This document shows, one piece after another, positions 7,792 through 15,353 of a DNA stretch of 24,865 nucleotides. How positions within the stretch are numbered: the stretch's first letter is position 1; each line of letters opens with the position of its first letter. The notes beneath the pieces were generated by a model. It ran no database searches. It worked only from the letters and a program-made list of their open reading frames with translations, and had not been told where the DNA came from. Both the position numbers and the translations under genes were made by a program. This DNA is from JALYSX01 sp036510515 (GTDB lineage: Bacteria; Vulcanimicrobiota; Vulcanimicrobiia; Vulcanimicrobiales; Vulcanimicrobiaceae), in NCBI GenBank assembly GCA_036510515.1, contig DATCDS010000064.1, forward strand, positions 1 through 24,865, read 5' to 3'.

Positions 7792-9198
7792 ATGAATTCA
7801 TCCGCTCGGGCGCTTTGCCTTGCCGTGCTGGTCCTCGCCGTCGCGGCGGCGACCCTGCTCTACACCGGCTATGCCCGTAACCCCGCGGGCCGTACCTCGA
7901 GCGACGCGATGCAGCTCGCGGCGACCGCCAGCGGTGCGCTCGCCGGTGCCGCTACGGACGACGACCGCTTGCTCGGCGTGGCGTATCACCAAATCGAGCG
8001 GGACTACTACAAACCGGTCGACGCCCAGGCCCTCGTCGACGGCGAGCGCGCCGGTCTGTTAGCGTACCTCAAGACGCGCCGCGTCGTCGGCGTGACGCTA
8101 CCGCCGGTCGCAACTTCGGGCGATGACGAAGCGGCGCTCGATCGAACGCTCTCCGACGCGCAAGCGCGCTATGCCAAGCAACTGGGCAACGGCGGGGCGA
8201 ACGCGCTCGCGCAAGCGGCGCTGCGCGGCTTGCTCGGCGCGCCCGGCGATCCGTACACCGAATATCTTTCGCCGCGCGAGATCCAAACGATGAACGAAGC
8301 GCTCGACGGCGGCAATTTCGGCGGCATCGGCGTGTACATCTACCAACTCAAAGACGGGCGCGTGATCGTCGCGCCCATCGACGATATGCCGGCCGCGCAC
8401 GCCGGGATCAAATCCGGGGATATCGTAGTCGCCGTCGACGGCGCGCCGGTGACCGGCCTCTCGCTGGATCGCGTTCAGACGATGATCCGGGGAACGGCGG
8501 GAACGACGGTTCGGCTGCACGTCTATCCGTACGACCTGCCCGCAAAACGCAAGACGATCGCGATCGTGCGCAAGACGATCGAAGTGCCCACGGTCAAAGC
8601 CAAAATGGAGGGCGGGGTCGATTACGTCCGCCTCTCCGATTTCGGCCAGACCTCGACCGACGAAGTGCGCAAAGCCTTGCTCTGGGGGAAAGCCCGCGGC
8701 GCGAAAGGCTATATCTTGGACCTGCGCGACAACGGGGGCGGCTTCGTCGACGCTGCGGTCGGCATCTCGAGTTTCTTCATCCCGCAAGGCACGATCGTGT
8801 CGACGATCGATCGCGCCGGCGATCGGACCGATACGCAAGCGCTGGGCGATCCCATCGGCGGACTCCAACCCTTGGTCGTCTTGGTGAACAAGTATACCGC
8901 AAGTGCGTCGGAAATTACGTCGGGCGCACTGCAAGACTATCGTTTGGCAACCATTTTGGGCACCAAAACGTTCGGTAAAGGTGTCGTGCAAACGATCTAC
9001 CCGATGCCCGATCAACAAGGCGCGCTGAAAATCACCACGTTCCGATACGTGACGCCGCTGGGCCGCGATATCCAGCACAAAGGCATTACGCCCGACGTGA
9101 CGGTCGCGCAATCGCCCGATCCGCGGTTGATCGATACGCCCGCCGACAAGCAGCTCGCCGCCGCGAAATCACTCCTTCTTAAGAACAACGCTCGTTAG
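7792..9198 (+). CDS. S41 C-terminal processing peptidase (CtpA-like), first copy
   Basis: This 468-residue serine protease has an N-terminal signal or membrane anchor (hydrophobic residues 8-26), an extended N-terminal helical region (about 55-165) containing DPYTEYLSP, a PDZ domain (about 175-255) and the S41 catalytic domain. The Ser-Lys dyad fits Ser371 (TASASEI) and Lys396 (FGKGVVQ), with the 25-residue spacing of E. coli Tsp and Bacillus CtpB. In other bacteria such proteases trim or degrade periplasmic peptidoglycan hydrolases, which fits its place 31 bases after the M23 gene. It is followed at once by a second S41 gene. Confidence 0.93.
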   Translation: MNSSARALCLAVLVLAVAAATLLYTGYARNPAGRTSSDAMQLAATASGALAGAATDDDRLLGVAYHQIERDYYKPVDAQALVDGERAGLLAYLKTRRVVGVTLPPVATSGDDEAALDRTLSDAQARYAKQLGNGGANALAQAALRGLLGAPGDPYTEYLSPREIQTMNEALDGGNFGGIGVYIYQLKDGRVIVAPIDDMPAAHAGIKSGDIVVAVDGAPVTGLSLDRVQTMIRGTAGTTVRLHVYPYDLPAKRKTIAIVRKTIEVPTVKAKMEGGVDYVRLSDFGQTSTDEVRKALLWGKARGAKGYILDLRDNGGGFVDAAVGISSFFIPQGTIVSTIDRAGDRTDTQALGDPIGGLQPLVVLVNKYTASASEITSGALQDYRLATILGTKTFGKGVVQTIYPMPDQQGALKITTFRYVTPLGRDIQHKGITPDVTVAQSPDPRLIDTPADKQLAAAKSLLLKNNAR

Positions 9199-9205
9199 GA
9201 TTACC

Positions 9206-10573
9206 ATGAACCGGTTCGCCCCCATCCCGTGCGCCGCGCTGGCGCTGCTCCTCTTCCAAACCGCGCCCTCGTCTGCCGCCGCCATCGCGCTCAGCCCGCA
9301 AGACGGCGGGGAGATCGCCTTCTCGTATCAACAGCTCACGCAAGGCTACTACGAGAAAACCAACCCGCAGGCGATCCTCGATTCGGCGCGCCGCGCGCTG
9401 CTCGCGGCGTTAGCCAAAGCTCACGTCGCCAAGGCGACGCTTCCGCCGCTCATCGCCGCGGGCGACCCTGCCGCCAACGCGCGCGCGGTCGTGCGCGAGG
9501 TCGAAGTCGCCGGCGCGCAGGCCAAGGGGAAAATCAGCGCGCACGCGTTGAGTTACACGGCGATGGCGGGTATGCTCGCATCGGTTAAAGATCCGTATAC
9601 CGTCTTTCTGGACCCCAAAGAATACGCCGCACTGAACGGGGATCTCAACGGCGGCGACTTCGGCGGCATCGGCGTCGTGATCGAGTCCGACGACGTCACC
9701 AAATACATCGTCGCGTCCGAGGTCGTGCCGGATAGCCCGGCCGACAGGGCCGGCGTCCGCCAGGGCGACCTGTTAGAAACCATCGACGGCGTTTCCACCA
9801 AAGGAAAAACCATCCAGCAGGCCAGCGCGCAACTGCGCGGCAAAGCCGGCACGTCGGTGACGATCGGACTGGCGCACGACGCCGCGCCGCCGGTTCCCGT
9901 CACGATCCAACGCGGAAAGATTCACGAGCTCAGCGTCTACGACAAGATGCTGCCCGGCAAGATCGGTTACGTCGAACTGACGGTCTTCGGCCGTACGACC
10001 GGCGCCGAACTCAGCGCCGCACTCGCGCGATTGCAAGCCCAAGGCGCGCGCGCGTTCGTCATGGATCTGCGCAACAACGGCGGTGGTTATCTCGATGCTG
10101 CCGTGGCGGTGAGTTCGAAGTTCATTCCGTCCGGACCGATCGTCTCCGAGGAATCCCGCGCGTCGCAGGTCACGACCTACGAAGCCGACGATACGGCCAT
10201 CGCGCCGCTGCCGCTAGCGGTCTTGGTCAACGGCTACACGGCGTCGGCCTCGGAGATCACGACCGGAGCGATTCAAGACGATGGCGCCGGCACGATCGTC
10301 GGCACGCGTACGTTCGGTAAGGGCGTCGTGCAAAACGTCTTCCCGATGCCCGACGGTTCGGCCATCAAAATCACGACCGCGCGTTATCTGACGCCGCGCA
10401 ATCGCAACATCAATCACGTCGGCATCGTTCCCGACATCGTGCTGGCCGAAAATAAGACGCCGCTCTACGGCAATCCCGCGCGCGACGCGCAGCTGCAACG
10501 CGCGATCGATTATCTCAACGATCGAATCGCCCACCTCGGCGGCGAGGGATCGCCCGCACCGCCGGGCAGCTAA
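9206..10573 (+). CDS. S41 C-terminal processing peptidase (CtpA-like), second copy
   Basis: This 455-residue paralogue of the preceding gene shares its layout: a signal peptide (residues 1 to about 24), an extended N-terminal region with DPYTVFLDP, a PDZ domain (about 150-230) and the S41 domain. The dyad is Ser347 (TASASEI) and Lys372 (FGKGVVQ). Alignment by eye shows the same blocks in the same order (DFGGIGV, LRNNGGGYLDAA, MPDGSAIKITTARYLTP, HVGIVPDI), so a tandem duplication is the simplest explanation. AGGA overlapping the upstream stop lies 5 bases before ATG 9206. The gene ends 20 bases from convergent rne. Confidence 0.93.
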   Translation: MNRFAPIPCAALALLLFQTAPSSAAAIALSPQDGGEIAFSYQQLTQGYYEKTNPQAILDSARRALLAALAKAHVAKATLPPLIAAGDPAANARAVVREVEVAGAQAKGKISAHALSYTAMAGMLASVKDPYTVFLDPKEYAALNGDLNGGDFGGIGVVIESDDVTKYIVASEVVPDSPADRAGVRQGDLLETIDGVSTKGKTIQQASAQLRGKAGTSVTIGLAHDAAPPVPVTIQRGKIHELSVYDKMLPGKIGYVELTVFGRTTGAELSAALARLQAQGARAFVMDLRNNGGGYLDAAVAVSSKFIPSGPIVSEESRASQVTTYEADDTAIAPLPLAVLVNGYTASASEITTGAIQDDGAGTIVGTRTFGKGVVQNVFPMPDGSAIKITTARYLTPRNRNINHVGIVPDIVLAENKTPLYGNPARDAQLQRAIDYLNDRIAHLGGEGSPAPPGS

Positions 10574-10593
10574 ACCGCCCAGAGTCCCGCCGT

Positions 10594-13245
10594 CTACTTC
10601 TTGCGTTTAGACGGCGCGGCCGAGGCTTTTTTCTTGGGAGCGGCCTTCGCGGCCGCGGCGCGTTTGGGCTTTGCCACCGGAGCCTTTGTTGCTGAGGCCG
10701 CTTTGCGCGCGACCGCGGGTTTGGCGGGTTTGGCGACTTTGACGGCCGCCTTGGGTTTGGCACGAACCAGGGTCGAGGCCGGCCGCGCGGCCGGAAGGGC
10801 CGCGACCGGCGACGGTTTGAGCACGGCCGCAACGGCGGGTGCGCTCGAGCGGCGACGGGCCGGCTTGGTTGGTTTAGGCTTTTCGACCGGCGCGGTCAGC
10901 GACGGCGGCGGAGCGTCGACGGCGGGCGGATGCACGCGACGGCGCAGCGCGATCGCTCGCGAAGGCTCCGGGGGCGCGGTTCTGCCGGTTGGCTCGGCGT
11001 TGCCGTCGGGCTGAACTCGGAAGATATGCCGGTCGGGAACCGTCGGCGGAGCCGCGCCGTTCTGGGGCGCAGATCCGGCCTGTCCCTCGACGCCGCGACC
11101 TCGGCCGCGTCCGCGACGACGGCGGCGGCGGCGGCGATGACCGCCTTCACCCTCGTCGCCGGCCGCTTCATCGGACTCGACGCGTTCGACGCGGGCTGGG
11201 GCCGGCACGGCGGCGGGTGCTGCCTGCTGCGGCGTGCCAGCGCCGGCCGCGCCGCGACCGCGACGACGGCGACGGCGACGACGACGCGCGCCGTCCTCGC
11301 CTTCCCCGTGCTGCACTTCGCCTTCGGAGATGACGATCGCGTCGGACGTCCGCTCGGCACGCGCTTCGGCGACGAGCGTCTTGTCCAGACGTTCCTCTTC
11401 TTCGGTTACCGTGGTGATGCCGATCGGCGGACGTGCCTCGGATTGCTCCGCGGCTTCCTTAGCCAGCTCGCGCAACTGCGCGGCTTGTTCGGCCGCGGTC
11501 ATTGGCGCGTTGCGCTTGCCGCCGCGCCGGCGCTTCTTGGTCTTGGGCTCGGCCGACTTCACGTCGGCGCTGAGCAGTTCGGCCAGCACGTAATCGTCCT
11601 CGACGTCGAGGATGCGGATGCGCGCGGAGTTGCCGGCGTTGTTCGCCGCATTTTCAACTTCAACGATATGGCCGCCCACGACCGCCGCCGCCGAGGTGGC
11701 GTTGGGCAACCGTCCCGAGAGCAGTTCGACGCTATGTTCGTCGCCAACGCGGACGACTTCGCCCTTCTCTTCTTTGAACTCCGCGACGTGTTCGACGCGC
11801 GAACGTTCGGGGTGAAGCATCGGATCGACGCGGACGTGAATCTGCGTATCGAGCTCCTTGGCCAATTCGTCGCACTCGGCTTCGTACCAGAAGTCCAGCT
11901 GCGCGGCGACCGTGGGCGCCGCGTGAACGACGACGGGCTGGTGGTTCTTGGTCGACGACTCGCGCACGTGCCGCAGGGTATCGATCGCGACGGATTGTGC
12001 CGAGAGAACCGAGCCCATGCCGGCACAGGTGGGACACGAGCCGCGCAATTGCGCGCCCAAATCCTTGCCGATCCGCTTGCGCGTAAACTCGAGTAGACCC
12101 AAGTTGGAGAACGACTGAATCGTCGAGCGGGTGCGATCGCGGCGCAGGCCGTCTTCGAGCACCTTGATCACGTTGTTACGCGCAGGCTCGGTCGACATAT
12201 CGATGAAGTCGACGACGATGATGCCGCCGATGTCGCGCAAACGCACTTGGCGCGCTACCTCGGCCGCCGCTTCGATGTTGGTCTTGACGATCGTATCTTC
12301 GAGATTCTTGCCGCCGGTAAACTTGCCCGAATTCACGTCGATGACGGTCAGGGCTTCGGTCGATTCGATGACGATCGAGCCGCCCGACGGTAAGTTGACC
12401 TTCGACTTCATCAACTTGTGCAGTTCCTCGTTGACGCGGTAGTCGTCAAACAGCGAACGGCCGTTGTTGTAGTGTTCGAGCCGGTCGATGTATTGCGGTC
12501 CCAGCAACTGCAGGAAATCGCGGACTTTCTTGAACTCGGCCTCGTTGTCGATGAGGACCTTGTCGACGTCGGCGGTAATGAAATCGCGCGCCGCCTTGTA
12601 GATCAAGTTCATGTCTTTGTGCAGCAGCGACGGCGATGCCGCGCGCTTATAGGTTTCCAAGATGCCGTGCCACATGCGGATCAGCACGCCCAAATCGGCG
12701 ATCAGTTCGGCCTCGCTCACGCCGGCGGCGGCGGTGCGAACGACCGTCGCCATACCTTCGGGGCGAATGCGTTTCATAACGCCCTTGAGACGATCGCGCT
12801 CGGCGGCGGACTCGATCTTTCGCGAGACGCCGGAATAGCGGCCGGTCGGCATCAGGATCAGGTAACGGCCGGGCAGGGAGACGTTCGTGCTGATGCGCGC
12901 GCCCTTGAGCCCGCGCGGCTCCTTGACGATCTGCACTAAGGCGTCGTCGCCTTTTTTGACCTTATCGGTAATCGTGAAGCCGCTGCGACCCGACGTCACC
13001 TCGACGTCGCCGATGTTGAGCGGCTGCTTGCTGATGTCGTCGACGTACAGGAACGCGTTGCGTCCCAAGCCGATGTCGACGAATGCGGCGCCCATGCCGG
13101 GCAGCACGTTCTGGACTTTTCCTTTGTAGATCGAGCCGATGACTTTCTCTTCGCGCTCGATGTAGAGTTCGGCAAGCGAGCCGTTCTCAAGTATGGCGAC
13201 CCGGTTCTCCCAGGGGTCGCTCGAGATCAAAATCTCGGTAGACAA
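10594..13245 (-). CDS. Ribonuclease E/G family endoribonuclease
   Basis: This 883-residue endoribonuclease acts in mRNA decay and rRNA/tRNA processing. The N-terminus (ILISSDPWENRVAILENG) leads into an S1 RNA-binding domain (about 36-120). The DNase I-like catalytic site is intact: Asp303 and Asn305 in IDVNSGK and Asp346 in VVDFIDM. Cys404 and Cys407 in CPTCAGMG form the zinc link. These numbers coincide with E. coli RNase E. A TRAM-like segment follows (about 500-555). The remainder is low-complexity and basic, with arginine blocks near 651-664 and 701-715 and a Lys/Ala/Pro tail. The start is TTG 13245 with GGAG 10 bases before it. By length it is RNase E-like; whether it scaffolds a degradosome is unknown. 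Confidence 0.94.
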   Translation of the reverse strand: MSTEILISSDPWENRVAILENGSLAELYIEREEKVIGSIYKGKVQNVLPGMGAAFVDIGLGRNAFLYVDDISKQPLNIGDVEVTSGRSGFTITDKVKKGDDALVQIVKEPRGLKGARISTNVSLPGRYLILMPTGRYSGVSRKIESAAERDRLKGVMKRIRPEGMATVVRTAAAGVSEAELIADLGVLIRMWHGILETYKRAASPSLLHKDMNLIYKAARDFITADVDKVLIDNEAEFKKVRDFLQLLGPQYIDRLEHYNNGRSLFDDYRVNEELHKLMKSKVNLPSGGSIVIESTEALTVIDVNSGKFTGGKNLEDTIVKTNIEAAAEVARQVRLRDIGGIIVVDFIDMSTEPARNNVIKVLEDGLRRDRTRSTIQSFSNLGLLEFTRKRIGKDLGAQLRGSCPTCAGMGSVLSAQSVAIDTLRHVRESSTKNHQPVVVHAAPTVAAQLDFWYEAECDELAKELDTQIHVRVDPMLHPERSRVEHVAEFKEEKGEVVRVGDEHSVELLSGRLPNATSAAAVVGGHIVEVENAANNAGNSARIRILDVEDDYVLAELLSADVKSAEPKTKKRRRGGKRNAPMTAAEQAAQLRELAKEAAEQSEARPPIGITTVTEEEERLDKTLVAEARAERTSDAIVISEGEVQHGEGEDGARRRRRRRRRGRGAAGAGTPQQAAPAAVPAPARVERVESDEAAGDEGEGGHRRRRRRRRGRGRGRGVEGQAGSAPQNGAAPPTVPDRHIFRVQPDGNAEPTGRTAPPEPSRAIALRRRVHPPAVDAPPPSLTAPVEKPKPTKPARRRSSAPAVAAVLKPSPVAALPAARPASTLVRAKPKAAVKVAKPAKPAVARKAASATKAPVAKPKRAAAAKAAPKKKASAAPSKRKK

Positions 13246-13489
13246 ATTGTCAAAACTCCGAAGCTTCGAGCGCGCGGCGGGCGGTCTTCGAACTCCTCCG
13301 CGACGGCAACCAGCCAGGCCCTCGCCTGCGATCGCCTTCGAGCGGGCACGTCGTCCTGACGCACCGGCACGCTCGATTGTTGATAAAAACTCTTTTTACG
13401 GCCGCGCGGGATCCTTATCTAAAACCAGGATCGACCCACGGCTTACTCCACAGGTTCCGGCCGGCCCGGAAGCGGACCTGCCCGCGCGA
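13246..13489 (-). other. Intergenic leader upstream of the RNase E/G gene
   Basis: These 244 bases hold no convincing gene. A comparatively AT-rich patch at about 13378-13430 is the likeliest place for the rne promoter on the minus strand, but no clean -35/-10 pair is visible. That would give the transcript a 5' leader of more than 130 bases. The leader contains a 10-base palindrome (CGAAGCTTCG, 13259-13268) next to the ribosome-binding site and three CTTCGA words between 13263 and 13341. RNase E transcripts in enterobacteria have long autoregulatory leaders; a parallel here is inference. Confidence 0.3.
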
Positions 13490-14587
13490 CTAGCAGGCCT
13501 GCTGTGGGAAGGGCAAAGCGGCGGCAAACGGCCGGCGGCGATAGATCTCGATGGTCTTACGTCGGCCGCCGGCATCGATGCTCAGGCCGCGCAGGCGCGC
13601 GCACCCGTCAATCCAGCCGTACCGGTCGACCCCAAACTGCCACATCCCGCGGACGGTCAGATGTTCGAGGTTCTTCATCGTCGCCAGCGGCGAGAGGTCA
13701 TCGACGTGGGTCAGCCCCTCGAGCGTCAGATGGGTGACGCCGCTGCCCGACAACCACCCCAGGTCCCGGATGCCGGACGTACGCGTTAGGCGGAGCGCGC
13801 GTAACGCCGTCATCGCCCCGAAGGCCTCCGCGTTCTCGATGCGGATGCCCGCGCACGCAATCGACGCGAGCCTCTGCGCGGCAGACAGAAAATCGGCCGC
13901 ATCGATCGTTTCGTCCGCACGCCCCACAACTCGCACGCGTTCGATCGTCGTCGAGCCGATTTCCGAAAGATCGCCGGGCACGCCTTCCAGTCCGAGCGCA
14001 CGCAGATGCTGCGACGATGCGAACGCTTCAATCGTCTTCCCGCACGATTGAATTGCCGCCCGCTGCAGTGAGGAAAACGATCGAACGACTCCGGCATCGA
14101 ACGCGGCGGCGCGGCCGTGAAGCCGCACGCCGGCGCGCGGACGCGCGGCCAGCCATTCCGCCGCGCCCTCGCGATCGCGATCGCCCAGAACCTCGCGCCA
14201 CGCAATCCACGCATCGTCGGGCAAACCGGCAAAGGCGTCGCCGGCAAATGGAACGCGCAGATCGCGCACGACGACGAGCGGCCGCTTCCACGTCGTCCCC
14301 GCATACGTCGCCTGCAGAAGCCGCTCGACGATCTCGGGCGCCTCGATCCGGTCGCTCGACGGCGCGGCGCTACCGCGCTTGAAAGAAGTGTCGCGACCGA
14401 CGATCGGCCAACGCATCACGACCAGCGCTCGATCGTCGACGCGCGCGGCGAAGACCGGCGCGCCGCCGGCATCCAGAAACGCGAGCAGTGGAAACCGCCC
14501 CGCCATCTCCACGACGACGCCGCGCGCGACGACGCCGTCGGACAGCAGCACCGCGAACAGATCGCCCTGACGATACGGTCGTTTCAT
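13490..14587 (-). CDS. Leucine-rich-repeat protein with Imm26-like N-terminus
   Basis: This is a 365-residue predicted cytoplasmic protein with no signal peptide. Residues 1 to about 75 (KRPYRQGDLFAVLLSDGVVA..., then a run of beta-strand-like hydrophobics) resemble the Imm26 immunity-protein fold, whose hallmark is a GDxFA(I/V)xL opening; this is a by-eye match only. A linker of about 100 residues follows. From about 180 to 350 there are irregular leucine-rich repeats with LxxLxLxx spacing (HLRALGLEG, ALRALRLTR, HLTLEGL, NLEHLTVRG, LRGLSID). Function is unknown; a protein-binding role is inferred. The start is ATG 14587, the first methionine before the conserved opening. Its start codon overlaps that of the divergent methyltransferase, so one of the two may begin further in. 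Confidence 0.7.
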   Translation of the reverse strand: MKRPYRQGDLFAVLLSDGVVARGVVVEMAGRFPLLAFLDAGGAPVFAARVDDRALVVMRWPIVGRDTSFKRGSAAPSSDRIEAPEIVERLLQATYAGTTWKRPLVVVRDLRVPFAGDAFAGLPDDAWIAWREVLGDRDREGAAEWLAARPRAGVRLHGRAAAFDAGVVRSFSSLQRAAIQSCGKTIEAFASSQHLRALGLEGVPGDLSEIGSTTIERVRVVGRADETIDAADFLSAAQRLASIACAGIRIENAEAFGAMTALRALRLTRTSGIRDLGWLSGSGVTHLTLEGLTHVDDLSPLATMKNLEHLTVRGMWQFGVDRYGWIDGCARLRGLSIDAGGRRKTIEIYRRRPFAAALPFPQQAC

Positions 14588-15215
14588 GTCGACAAGAAGA
14601 GTTCGCCGCACGCGGCGCAAAGACCGCGCGGTGAGCGCATCGCATCGCGCCTTGGGGCGCCGCTTCGACGCAGAACACGGCGTCGTGACCCAAGCGCTGC
14701 TGTTCCTGGGCGAACTCGATCCCGAAGCGATCGGCGACGCGATGGCGCACGCCACGCACTACGAACCCGTCCCAATCCCGGACTTTCACGCCCTGCTCGA
14801 CAACGTGCCCGACGAGCTCGTGCGTCGCGCGACGTTCGTCGACATCGGCTCGGGCCTGGGACGCGCGGTCATGCTCGCGATGGCGCGCCCGTTCAAACGC
14901 ATCGTCGGCATCGAAGTTTCCGCCGCCCTGCACGAAACCGCCCGCGAAAATCTGCGCGACGCGCGCGACCTTCCAACGCTCTGCAGGGATGTCCGCCTCG
15001 TCCGCACCGACGCAAGAACGTTCGCCTACCCGCCCGGCGATCTGGTCGTCTTTCTCTTCAACCCCTTCGACGCAGTCGCACTCACGCAAACGCTAGGACG
15101 CATCCAAGAGCGTCCGTCGCCCGGCCAAACCTGGCTGCTCCACCACACGCCAAGCCACAACTTCGAAGCCCCCACGCTAGCAAACTGGAACGTCGTGACA
15201 TCGCCGCCATCGTAA
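14586..15215 (+). CDS. Class I SAM-dependent methyltransferase
   Basis: This is a 209-residue methyltransferase. Motif I is VDIGSGLGRAVMLA (about 92-105), the acidic residue ending beta-2 is in IVGIEVS, and an NPF motif (FLFNPFDAV) marks the post-IV position typical of N-methyltransferases. The pre-motif segment (RRFDAEHGVVTQ) is shared with a common uncharacterised methyltransferase family, and the glycine-rich loop recalls DOT1-type enzymes. The substrate is unknown. ATG 14586 gives a very basic N-terminus; GTG 14631 would remove it and free the divergent start. No ribosome-binding site distinguishes the two. Transcription runs towards the long inverted repeat. Confidence 0.82.
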   Translation: MSTRRVRRTRRKDRAVSASHRALGRRFDAEHGVVTQALLFLGELDPEAIGDAMAHATHYEPVPIPDFHALLDNVPDELVRRATFVDIGSGLGRAVMLAMARPFKRIVGIEVSAALHETARENLRDARDLPTLCRDVRLVRTDARTFAYPPGDLVVFLFNPFDAVALTQTLGRIQERPSPGQTWLLHHTPSHNFEAPTLANWNVVTSPPS

Positions 15216-15238
15216 CCATCGACCATCGCCAGCCTAGA

Positions 15239-15315
15239 GCATCTGCCGTGAGGGTGCCCCGACCGAGCGATTAACCATGAAAAAAGCGAGGTCGGGGTAC
15301 CCTCACGGCAGATGC
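15239..15315. repeat. Inverted repeat, 26-base arms with 25-base loop
   Basis: The left arm is 15239-15264 and the right arm 15290-15315. They are reverse complements apart from one position (15256 G against 15298 T-side), which would be a G-U pair in plus-strand RNA. The arms include CATCTGCCGTGAGGGT and its complement. The loop carries a run of six A. It lies between the convergent methyltransferase and rodA genes. The stem is far longer than a normal intrinsic terminator and there is no T-run after it on the plus strand, so it may be a palindromic repeat element as well as a transcription barrier. Confidence 0.85.
15280..15306 (-). terminator. Candidate intrinsic terminator of the min-rodA operon, nested in the inverted repeat
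   Basis: Read on the minus strand, GTGAGG (15306-15301) can pair with CCTCGC (15291-15286), one pair being G-U, across a 9-base loop. Six T follow directly (15285-15280). This is 48 bases past the rodA stop, so it would end the minC-minD-minD-minE-rodA transcript. A 5-base hairpin (CTACG/CGTAG, 15320-15333) lies between it and rodA. Confidence 0.5.
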
Positions 15316-15353
15316 GGGGCTACGCCAACGTAGATGCTAAACGCCGGCGGTGG

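Noticed and set aside
8098..9111. 337-codon open frame antisense to the first S41 protease
   Set aside because: The composition (Asp/Arg/His-rich, no hydrophobic core) is that of a shadow frame, and the S41 gene on the plus strand is complete.
11230..11300. Short tandem CGACGG/CGACGA-type repeats
   Set aside because: They are the codons of the arginine runs in the RNase E/G tail, not an independent DNA repeat.
10930..12096. 388-codon open frame antisense to the RNase E/G gene
   Set aside because: It reads as low-complexity Arg/Ala/Gly text with no motif, and the opposite strand carries a full conserved enzyme. High GC leaves few stops in such frames.
15277..15333. 18-codon open frame starting in the loop of the inverted repeat
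   Set aside because: There is no ribosome-binding site, and the coding content is fixed by the palindrome. It is more likely chance than a leader peptide.
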